Positions 1-6,572 of a stretch of DNA of 8,203 bases are shown here, one piece after another (position 1 is the first letter of the stretch; every line of letters starts with the position of its first letter). The translations under genes and the position numbers were made by a program. The stretch covers positions 1 through 8,203 of the forward strand of contig SKPS01000065.1 of NCBI GenBank assembly GCA_007119395.1. Reading direction: 5' to 3'. Source of the stretch: Lentimicrobiaceae bacterium (GTDB lineage Bacteria > Bacteroidota > Bacteroidia > Bacteroidales > SKPS01). The notes below the pieces were generated by a model. That model saw only the letters and a list, made by a program, of their open reading frames with translations, was not told the DNA's origin and searched no databases.

Positions 1-1043
1 AGCTTGATACAACCCATCGACCAGATGAGCTGCATATTTCCTGATGGGGATGAACCTGGGTTGAAGTCACTCGCCATGGCCACCGGCAACCCCCGATCGA
101 TCATCTTCCTTACCGGAGGATCTATCATCCCCAGAAAGAATGCGGCACCGGGAAGCAGTGTCGGCATGGTTTCACTGTTCAGCAACACCTCTATCTCTTC
201 ATCACCGGTATACTCAAGATGATCCACCGACAAAGCGTTAAACCTGACACCCACCTGAATGCCACCGGAGAAGTCGAGCTCGTTGGCATGTATTTTCGGA
301 ATCATCTGATAACGGGCAGCGGCTTCCAGAATTCGTTCTGTATCCTCAACACTAAAAAACCCTTTGTCGCAGAAAACATCAACATAATCAGCCAACCCCT
401 CATCAGCAACTGCGGGCAACATCTCGTGGATCACCTTGTCGACGTAAGCCTTCCGGTTGTTGCGATACTCCAACGGGAAAGCATGCGCTCCGAGAAAAGT
501 GTACTTGATGGTCAACGGATTCGACTCTTTCAATCTTTTGATCACCCGCAGCATCTTGACCTCGGTTTCGGTGGTTAATCCATAACCACTTTTGATCTCT
601 ACAGCACCGGTTCCATAAGACCGAATCAGGTCCAGACGTGGCAGCGCTTCATCAAACAACTGCTCCTCAGAAACTTCAGCCATCCGTCGTGCTGAATTAA
701 GAATACCACCACCACGTTGGGCGATCTCTTCATAACTCAGCCCTTTGATTTTGTCAACGTATTCTATCTCACGGGTACCCGGAAACACCATGTGTGTATG
801 TGCATCACAAAAGGCGGGAAAGACCAGTCGGCCGGATGCATCGATCACTTCAGTGCCATTTGATTCCGGCAACGCGGGATCCAACATCTTCATGGCCCCA
901 TAGTCTTTGATTCTCTCACCCTCTATCAGCAACCACGCATCAGGAATGCGGTCAACCGATGCCATCATTGCGCCCGATACCTTGTGCTTGTTGTCTTCAA
1001 TAACCCCCAGTAACTCGTTGATGTTTATGATCAGCTTTCTCAT
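1..1043 (-). CDS. hutI: Imidazolonepropionase (imidazolone-5-propionate hydrolase), C-terminus cut by window edge
   Basis: This cytoplasmic amidohydrolase-superfamily metalloenzyme opens 4-imidazolone-5-propionate to N-formimino-L-glutamate, the third step of histidine degradation. I translated the minus strand from the ATG at 1043-1041 and found 347 codons with no stop up to the window edge. Family enzymes are about 400-420 residues, so roughly 60-75 C-terminal residues are missing. Visible landmarks are the metal-binding H82-T-H84 in CDAHTHMVFPGTRE, the glycine-rich AQRGGGILNSARR, VEIKSGYGL, KIHANELDFSGG with H252 and E255, SVDHLEYT with H275, PTLLPGAAFFLG, and ASDFNPGSSPSG with D326. Their order and spacing match HutI enzymes, whose zinc ligands are two N-terminal His, a mid-protein His and a late Asp. 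The start fits the family N-terminus (MRKLIININELLGV) and has only AT-rich sequence upstream, no Shine-Dalgarno. Other hut genes may lie to the left, outside the window. It is divergent from the protease gene. Confidence 0.95.
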   Translation of the reverse strand, partial: MRKLIININELLGVIEDNKHKVSGAMMASVDRIPDAWLLIEGERIKDYGAMKMLDPALPESNGTEVIDASGRLVFPAFCDAHTHMVFPGTREIEYVDKIKGLSYEEIAQRGGGILNSARRMAEVSEEQLFDEALPRLDLIRSYGTGAVEIKSGYGLTTETEVKMLRVIKRLKESNPLTIKYTFLGAHAFPLEYRNNRKAYVDKVIHEMLPAVADEGLADYVDVFCDKGFFSVEDTERILEAAARYQMIPKIHANELDFSGGIQVGVRFNALSVDHLEYTGDEEIEVLLNSETMPTLLPGAAFFLGMIDPPVRKMIDRGLPVAMASDFNPGSSPSGNMQLIWSMGCIK

Positions 1044-1217
1044 ATTATACAATTGGTTTTCTCATAATAGCTTTTAACAGAGCACATCACACCTTTTGTT
1101 GCGGGTGGATGACCTTTGTTAAGATTTCGCCACGAAGATAAAAAAAAGGGAGAGAACTGCGGAGTGGCCTCAACAATCGAAACATAAAAATCGTTATCTT
1201 TGCAAGATATAAACTTT
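1044..1217. other. Divergent intergenic region between hutI and the C10 protease gene
   Basis: This 174-base spacer separates the hutI start from the protease start and must carry control sequences for both directions. A Bacteroidota-type -7 box for the rightward gene is visible at 1195-1202. A purine-rich run lies at about 1138-1154. I see no convincing -7 box for hutI, no clear palindromic operator, no riboswitch fold and no small gene. Confidence 0.7.
1195..1202 (+). promoter_or_regulatory. Bacteroidota -7 promoter element (TATCTTTG) for the protease-aroC-PorE-like block
   Basis: TATCTTTG matches the TAnnTTTG -7 consensus of the Bacteroidota primary sigma factor at every defined base. The usual partner TTTG about 19-20 bases upstream is not present; 1171-1180 reads CAACAATCGA, so the -33 element is weak or absent. 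Transcription from this box would begin near 1207-1210, giving a leader of about 10 bases to the ATG at 1218, 20 to that at 1230, or 40 to that at 1248. No other promoter-like site is visible before the next two genes, which are packed too tightly to need one. Confidence 0.6.
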
Positions 1218-3368
1218 ATGAATAACACCATGCATTTAAAAGTCCGCATGTTTTCCACACTGCGTTTGGTGGTGATCACAGCCACGCTGCTTCTTTCTTT
1301 ATCTGTTCTCAGGGCGGCCGTTGTCCCTATGTCTGAAGCGCGGCTTGTGGCTGATCATTTCATTCTTGAGTTGCAGCATAGAGGGGCTGTCTCTATGGAT
1401 GGCGATGTGGTTCTTGTTTCTACTATGATGGCTAAAGAGGAGCCTTTGATATATGTATACGATGTTTCGGATCTGGGTTTTATATTGATATCGGCTGAAG
1501 ACGAGGTGTATCCTATACTGGGATACTCATTAAACGGCAACTGGTGCGGGGAGAATCCGCCTTCGGCTTTTTCTGAATGGATTCAGTCGTATAAAGATCA
1601 GATCCTCTACATCCGTTCAGAGGGATTGCGTGGCACGTATGATGTAGAGCAGGCTTGGATGCATTACCGGCAGGATCACGATGTTTTTATGCCGGAGACT
1701 TTACCTGAGACCTCTGATGTAGGTCCTTTGCTTACGTGCCGGTGGAACCAGAACACATGGTACAACTACTACTGCCCGTTAGATCCTGACGGCCCGGGTG
1801 GGAGGGCACTGGCCGGCTGTGTGGCCACGGCCATGGGGCAGGTGATGTATTATTACAGGTATCCCCACACCGGAACAGGCACCTCTACATATTACCATCA
1901 CACCTACGGTCACCTCTCGGCCAACCATGGCAACACCACCTTCCGATGGGATGAGATGGGTGATCTGGCCTGGGCAAAAGGGTATGATGCCATTGCCGAG
2001 CTCCTTTACCACCTCGGTGTTTCAGTGAATATGAATTACGGGCCAAATGCTTCGGGTGCACAAAGCACGTTGGCAGCCCAAGCCTTAAGAACCAGGTTTA
2101 ACTACGATCAATCGCTCACGCTTGCCTACAAAAACAGCTATTCCGATTTCGCCTGGGTCAACCTCATACGGAGCAACCTTGATGCTGGCCACCCGATGTA
2201 TTACCATGGCTTTGGCAGTGGAGGTCATGCTTTCAACGTTGACGGGTATCAGGGGAACCACCACTTCCATTTCAACTGGGGTTGGGGTGGCATGTACGAT
2301 GGCTACTTTATAATGGGCAACCTGAATCCCGGCACACACGATTTCACCTCCGGGCAGGCAGCCATCATCAACTTCAAACCCCCTTCTGCATCGTACCCAT
2401 CTTACTGCAGCCCATCCGGCACCCAGGTGCTCACCGCACTGACCGGCAGCCTTGAAGATGGCAGTGGCCCCGTATTGTCATACCAGCACTACGCCAACTG
2501 CAGCTGGCGCATCGAACCCACAGGATCTGTCAGCCACATCGACATCACCTTCAGAAGGTTCCATACAGAAAGCCAACACGATGTGTTGTATATCTACGAC
2601 GGCATTAACCAACAAGCGCCTCTGCTGGCGGTGTTATCGGGTGACTCTGTTCCGCCAACGATTACCACAACGGGTGGTGCCGCTTTTCTCCATTTTGAAA
2701 CCAACAGCACCATTGCTGAAACCGGCTGGATGCTCACTTATGAAGGGTATCGCCCCTCGTTTTGTTCGAGCATCCAAACCTTTCATGGTTGGTCGGGAAC
2801 CTTTGACGATGGAAGCGGGCCCGGGGTTAATTACAACATCAACACCAACTGCAGATTCCATATTCAAACGGGTCACCAAAACCCGGTAAAGCTCTCTTTT
2901 AACTATTTCTCGATTGAAGACGGGAAGGACTTCCTCAGGGTTTACGATCCCACCACGGTACCCACTACATTGCTGGCCACACTAACAGGGCACAGCATAC
3001 CCGCTGACATCATAGCCCCCAATGGGCAGGCAATGCTGATCTTCTACTCGAACAACGGAGACACCTATCCCGGGTGGGAGGTGAGTTACTCCTCTGTGGT
3101 GGGTGTGGATGAGGTGCCCCCCTCCAACTTCTCTCTTTATCCCAATCCGGCAGGCAACACTCTGATTGTCCGTTTTGAAGAGGGGAGCAGGGAGGGCACG
3201 ATTGTGCTGCAAGACCTGACCGGACGGCAGGTGCGCACCTATCCACTGTATGGCGATGGCCGGACCTTACATACGCTGGACCTCTCCGGGATAACTTCAG
3301 GTATATATATTGTAAGTCTCAAAGGGGTACCTGAGGTGAAGCCCCAAAGGCTGGTCATCAGAAATTAG
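1218..3368 (+). CDS. Secreted C10-family (streptopain/PrtT-like) cysteine protease with two CUB-like domains and T9SS sorting domain
   Basis: A 716-residue predicted extracellular or cell-surface protease. Residues 1-33 look like a Sec signal peptide (hydrophobic core about 17-31, cleavage near LRAA). A propeptide follows, with FILISAEDEVYPILGYS at 88-104 as in Spi/C10 prodomains. The catalytic domain spans about 165-392: Q178 in RWNQNTWYN is a likely oxyanion-hole Gln, C201 in AGCVATAMGQVMYYY the nucleophile, H337 in GGHAFNVDGY the catalytic His, and NWGWGG (353-358) the conserved Trp loop. Two CUB-like domains follow (about 397-511 and 516-626), probably binding or adhesion modules. The end (638-716) is a type A T9SS sorting domain, with FSLYPNPAGN, a middle LQDLTGRQV and SGIYIVSL. 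ATG 1218 is chosen; 1230 and 1248 are in-frame alternatives, and 1248 gives a more compact signal peptide. Codon use changes after the prodomain. aroC begins 5 bases downstream. Substrate unknown; the family call is secure. Confidence 0.93.
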   Translation: MNNTMHLKVRMFSTLRLVVITATLLLSLSVLRAAVVPMSEARLVADHFILELQHRGAVSMDGDVVLVSTMMAKEEPLIYVYDVSDLGFILISAEDEVYPILGYSLNGNWCGENPPSAFSEWIQSYKDQILYIRSEGLRGTYDVEQAWMHYRQDHDVFMPETLPETSDVGPLLTCRWNQNTWYNYYCPLDPDGPGGRALAGCVATAMGQVMYYYRYPHTGTGTSTYYHHTYGHLSANHGNTTFRWDEMGDLAWAKGYDAIAELLYHLGVSVNMNYGPNASGAQSTLAAQALRTRFNYDQSLTLAYKNSYSDFAWVNLIRSNLDAGHPMYYHGFGSGGHAFNVDGYQGNHHFHFNWGWGGMYDGYFIMGNLNPGTHDFTSGQAAIINFKPPSASYPSYCSPSGTQVLTALTGSLEDGSGPVLSYQHYANCSWRIEPTGSVSHIDITFRRFHTESQHDVLYIYDGINQQAPLLAVLSGDSVPPTITTTGGAAFLHFETNSTIAETGWMLTYEGYRPSFCSSIQTFHGWSGTFDDGSGPGVNYNINTNCRFHIQTGHQNPVKLSFNYFSIEDGKDFLRVYDPTTVPTTLLATLTGHSIPADIIAPNGQAMLIFYSNNGDTYPGWEVSYSSVVGVDEVPPSNFSLYPNPAGNTLIVRFEEGSREGTIVLQDLTGRQVRTYPLYGDGRTLHTLDLSGITSGIYIVSLKGVPEVKPQRLVIRN
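2406..3095 (+). repeat. Tandem CUB-like domain duplication inside the C10 protease
   Basis: Two successive segments of about 110-115 residues align by eye. Each opens with an aromatic residue plus Cys (YCSPSG, FCSSIQ), then G-[ST]-[LF]-x-D-G-S-G-P (GSLEDGSGP, GTFDDGSGP), then Asn-Cys (ANCSW, TNCRF). Next come D-x-L-x-[IV]-Y-D (DVLYIYD, DFLRVYD), LLA-x-L-[ST]-G-x-S-[IV]-P, and a closing GW-x-[LV]-[ST]-Y. This is the CUB pattern in the form common in Bacteroidota secreted proteins. The copies have diverged at DNA level, so the duplication is old or the modules were acquired separately. Confidence 0.8.
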
Positions 3369-3373
3369 CGGTT

Positions 3374-4468
3374 ATGGCTGGCAACACCACAGGTACAGTT
3401 TTCAGGGTGACAACCTTTGGTGAATCACACGGATTGGCCATTGGAGGGGTAGTGGATGGATGCCCTGCAGGCATTTCATTTGACACCGGGGTGATTCGTT
3501 ATGAGCTGGGGCGTCGTAAGGCGAACAGTGAGTTGCACAGCACCACCCGTCATGAGATGGATGAGCCCCGCATCCTTTCAGGTATCTTCGAAGGGAAGAC
3601 GACAGGGGCTCCCATTGCTTTCATGATTGTGAACAAAGCCCACGACCCGGGGGCATACCATCAGCTGCGTGACGCATACCGTGCCAGCCATGGCGACTAT
3701 GGGTGGCATATGAAGTATGGCCATTTCGATCACCGTGGAGGCGGGCGGTACTCGGCCCGTGAAACCGCTGCACGTGTTGTGGCCGGAGCGATTGCACGGC
3801 AGTTGCTTGCCCACTATGGCATCACTGTGCAGGGATGGGTAAGCGGCATTGGAAACATACAGTTGGACGGGTACGGACCCTACACCTCTGCTGAGGTCGA
3901 AGCGTCAACCTTACGGTGCCCCGATTCGGATGTGGCCAAGGCGATGATGAGCGAGTTGGAAGCGGCTTTTATTGAAAAGGACACGCTGGGCGGGCTGGTG
4001 TCATGCGTGGTAAACGGGGTGCCAGCCGGGCTGGGAGAACCCGTTTTCGATAAGGTGGAGAGTGAACTGGCCAAAGCGATGATGAGTATACCGGCAGTAA
4101 AAGGTTTTGAAATGGGCAGTGGCTTCAAAGCCTCCACCATGAGAGGCACTGCACACAACGACCCTTTTAACACCGATGAGCAAGGGGCGGTGGTAACCAC
4201 GACCAACCATGCGGGAGGAACCCTTGGTGGCATCGCTTCCGGCAATCCGGTGTGCTTCCGCGTGGCATTCAAACCGGTCTCATCAGTAAAACGAAAAGAG
4301 GAAACCATTACACACGATAAAAAGAAACGGGTGATTGACTTGACCGGTGGCAGACACGATGTGTGCGTTGTGCCACGTGCGGTTCCTGTGGTGGAAGCCA
4401 TGGCAGCCATCGTTTTTGCAGATCTCATCCTAAGAAACAGAAGCGCCCGCATCAAACAGAACCTATGA
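3374..4468 (+). CDS. aroC: Chorismate synthase
   Basis: This cytoplasmic FMN-dependent enzyme converts 5-enolpyruvylshikimate-3-phosphate to chorismate, the branch point for aromatic amino acids, folate and quinones. The 364-residue length is typical. Signatures run in order: TFGESHG with the catalytic H19, DGCPAGI, LGRRKANSE, DEPRILSGIFEGKTTGAPI, the H106 region RASHGDYGWHMKYG, HRGGGRYSARETAARV, VKGFEMGSGF, GGTLGGIASGN, FRVAFKPVSSV and GRHDVCVVPRAVPVVEAMAA. H19 and H106 correspond to the two conserved catalytic histidines of the family. Some positions depart from the common consensus (RASHGDYGWH where RPGHADYTY is usual; NHAGG where NNSGG is usual), which may reflect the lineage. It starts 5 bases after the protease stop, and its TGA overlaps the ATG of the next gene by four bases, so translation is probably coupled. 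No separate promoter is visible. Confidence 0.97.
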   Translation: MAGNTTGTVFRVTTFGESHGLAIGGVVDGCPAGISFDTGVIRYELGRRKANSELHSTTRHEMDEPRILSGIFEGKTTGAPIAFMIVNKAHDPGAYHQLRDAYRASHGDYGWHMKYGHFDHRGGGRYSARETAARVVAGAIARQLLAHYGITVQGWVSGIGNIQLDGYGPYTSAEVEASTLRCPDSDVAKAMMSELEAAFIEKDTLGGLVSCVVNGVPAGLGEPVFDKVESELAKAMMSIPAVKGFEMGSGFKASTMRGTAHNDPFNTDEQGAVVTTTNHAGGTLGGIASGNPVCFRVAFKPVSSVKRKEETITHDKKKRVIDLTGGRHDVCVVPRAVPVVEAMAAIVFADLILRNRSARIKQNL

Positions 4469-6546
4469 AATCAGCACACCTGACATATTGCAGCAACAAA
4501 CAACACAATGGTTTTCCTGTGAGGTATGCTTACACTTACCGAATGATCCTGCTATGTGCTTTTGCGCTGGTTTTTGCTCTCCCCATGTTTTCATATGCAC
4601 AATCGGGAGAGGGTTCAGAATGTCGGGGGAGTGAAAACCGGCGGGCGCGTCAGAGTTACGAAAGGGGTATTAAAGCATTGCGCGACAGGAATACATCGCG
4701 GGCGCTAGACCAGTTTTACCGTGCCCTGGAGCATGACCCTGACTATGCCGACGTTCACTACCGTATCGGGAGGATTTACTATAACCAGTACAGGGCGAAC
4801 GATGCGGAACAACACCTGAGGCAGGTCATACAACACTGTCCCGGCTACAATGCCGAGGTGTATCTGATGTTGGCCCGTATTGCCTATGGAAGAGAGGATT
4901 ACGCAGCAGCTATCCCGCTGCTGGAGGAGTTCCTGAGTGATCTAGAAAGGATACGGCGCGACCGTGACTACGACGTGGCGGTGCAGTTGCTGGATCAGGC
5001 ACAGTTCCTCAACCGGATCATGGGCAACAAGGTGCCGTTTGAACCTTATAAGGTGATGGAGGTCTCCACTTCGGATGATGAGTACCTGGCCATCATCTCT
5101 CCGGATGGAGAGCTGGTTCTCTTCACGCGAAGGATGCAGCCGGCACAGGTGCGTGGAGCCATTAACCAGTCGACAAGATATGTAGAGGTGTTTAAGATGG
5201 CACGAAGAACCAACGGTCAATTCGATCGTGGCGAGAAGATGCCCCCTCCGTTCAATACCATGGGCAACCAGGGCGGGGCCACCATCACTGCACGCAATGA
5301 TGAAGTCTTTATGACGATTTGCAACAACGTCACCCTCCCTTCAGGTCATGTTTATAACAACTGCGACATTTACCACACCCGGCTGATCGGTGATCAATGG
5401 ACACCATTGGAAAAGCTGGATGGTGATGACATCAACCGCGAAGACACATGGGAGTCGCAACCCTCAGTAAGCGCCGATGGGCGTACTCTCTACTTTGTAT
5501 CTGACAGGCCCGGCGGCTTCGGAGGCTCTGATATCTACGCCGTGCACAGAAACGATAACGGCTCATGGGGAACCCCTTACAACCTGGGACCTGCTGTGAA
5601 TACTCCCGGACACGAAAAAACACCCTTTATCCATACCGACAGCCAAACACTTTACTTCTCGTCATCAGACAGGATTGACCAACATGACTCTGTGCATTTC
5701 GGCCACCGCGGACTGGGTGGATACGATATCTTCTTCACCCGTATGGAGGATGGCAAGTGGACCAAGCCGGTGAACCTGGGATACCCTATCAACTCCGAAG
5801 CAGATGACCTGAGCTTCTTCGTCAGCACCGACGGCAACACCGGATACTTCTCATCAAATAAAATCGGTGATGGCAGAACCTACAACCTCTATGCTTTCGA
5901 CCTCTATGCCGATGCCAGACCTCAAAAGGTGCTGTTCATCAAAGGAGAAGTTACCGATGAATACAATGTGCCCATCCCCGATACCAAAATTGAACTGAAA
6001 AATGTGTTCACCGAAGAAACCATTGAAGTGGAGGTGGACTCCATTACCGCACGATACGTTGCCATTGCTATTTTCGACAGCGATTTTGTGTTAACCGTAA
6101 AGAAGCCTGATCACATTTACCAAAGCCGGTATATTGACCGTGATAGTGCCACCTTTGACAAGCCGGTTGAGATCAATTTCGACATACAGAAGGTGGAAGC
6201 CGGGCAATCATATCAGTTACACGACATTCACTTTGCCACTGCTTCATGGGAGCTTTCTGACAGATCTGTTGTGATTTTGAATGAGTTCATTGAGTTTCTC
6301 AAAGACCACCCGAGGGTGCGGGTCTCAATACACGGGCACACAGACAATGTGGGTGATGCAGCCATGAACATGGAGTTATCGAACCAACGGGCGCGTGCTG
6401 TGTACGACTATCTCACCGCCAACGGCATCAGGAGCAATCGACTGGCCTGGAAAGGTTTTGGTATGACCCGTCCGGTTGCTGATAACACGACCGAGGAGGG
6501 GAGGGCACAAAACCGCCGGACAGAGTTTCTGATCACCCACAACTAA
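4465..6546 (+). CDS. PorE-like periplasmic protein: TPR, five-bladed PD40 propeller, carboxypeptidase-regulatory-like and OmpA domains
   Basis: A 693-residue envelope protein. Residues 27-45 form a Sec signal core ending FSYA-Q. TPR-like helices lie at about 62-160. Five propeller-type strands follow at 207 (YLAIISPDGELVLFTR), 270 (GGATITARNDEVFMT), 332 (QPSVSADGRTLYFVSDR), 385 and 448, about 53-63 residues apart, indicating five PD40 blades. A carboxypeptidase-regulatory-like beta domain spans about 488-575 (IKGEVTDEYNVPIPDTKIEL). The OmpA C-terminal domain spans about 585-693, with GHTDNVG and SNQRARAVYDYL; D627 and R642 sit 15 apart, as do the peptidoglycan-binding Asp and Arg of E. coli OmpA. 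This four-domain order is that of PorE (PG1058) of Porphyromonas gingivalis, a T9SS component binding peptidoglycan; equivalence here is inferred. P. gingivalis PorE is a lipoprotein, but I see no lipobox near this signal peptide. The start overlaps the aroC stop (ATGA). An ATG at 4543 would leave a signal peptide without basic residues and is less likely. It could instead be a non-T9SS paralogue. Confidence 0.88.
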   Translation: MKSAHLTYCSNKQHNGFPVRYAYTYRMILLCAFALVFALPMFSYAQSGEGSECRGSENRRARQSYERGIKALRDRNTSRALDQFYRALEHDPDYADVHYRIGRIYYNQYRANDAEQHLRQVIQHCPGYNAEVYLMLARIAYGREDYAAAIPLLEEFLSDLERIRRDRDYDVAVQLLDQAQFLNRIMGNKVPFEPYKVMEVSTSDDEYLAIISPDGELVLFTRRMQPAQVRGAINQSTRYVEVFKMARRTNGQFDRGEKMPPPFNTMGNQGGATITARNDEVFMTICNNVTLPSGHVYNNCDIYHTRLIGDQWTPLEKLDGDDINREDTWESQPSVSADGRTLYFVSDRPGGFGGSDIYAVHRNDNGSWGTPYNLGPAVNTPGHEKTPFIHTDSQTLYFSSSDRIDQHDSVHFGHRGLGGYDIFFTRMEDGKWTKPVNLGYPINSEADDLSFFVSTDGNTGYFSSNKIGDGRTYNLYAFDLYADARPQKVLFIKGEVTDEYNVPIPDTKIELKNVFTEETIEVEVDSITARYVAIAIFDSDFVLTVKKPDHIYQSRYIDRDSATFDKPVEINFDIQKVEAGQSYQLHDIHFATASWELSDRSVVILNEFIEFLKDHPRVRVSIHGHTDNVGDAAMNMELSNQRARAVYDYLTANGIRSNRLAWKGFGMTRPVADNTTEEGRAQNRRTEFLITHN

Positions 6547-6572
6547 CCTTCGTGACCCAAGCTGATGGATTC
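6547..6572. other. 26-base spacer between convergent genes, no terminator visible
   Basis: The PorE-like gene (plus) and lepB (minus) end tail to tail here. The spacer holds no GC-rich hairpin with a T run on either strand, so any termination signal must lie inside the coding ends or be factor-dependent. Confidence 0.6.

Noticed and set aside
4..578. Two plus-strand open frames at the left edge
   Set aside because: They lie opposite hutI, whose minus-strand translation matches the family throughout; the plus-strand peptides show no domain.
1044..1050. TATAAT-like sequence on the minus strand just before the hutI ATG
   Set aside because: It directly abuts the start codon, leaving no room for a leader, and Bacteroidota promoters do not rely on the classical -10 box.
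1200..1217. TTG at 1200 as the protease start
   Set aside because: It lies within the TATCTTTG promoter box and upstream of the likely transcription start; downstream ATGs give a proper signal peptide.
3880..4455. 191-codon open frame on the minus strand inside aroC
   Set aside because: It lies wholly opposite well-conserved chorismate synthase sequence, has low-complexity Ser/Thr/Pro composition and resembles no family I know; it is a shadow of aroC codon use.
4363..4464. GTG at 4363 as an extended start for the PorE-like gene
   Set aside because: It would run 102 bases inside the conserved C-terminus of aroC and add a Cys/His-rich stretch before the signal peptide; the ATG overlapping the aroC stop is the natural start.
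4612..4623. Cys53 of the PorE-like protein as a lipidation site
   Set aside because: The preceding residues are GSE, with a charged Glu just before the Cys and no hydrophobic residue at -3, and it lies beyond the end of the hydrophobic core.
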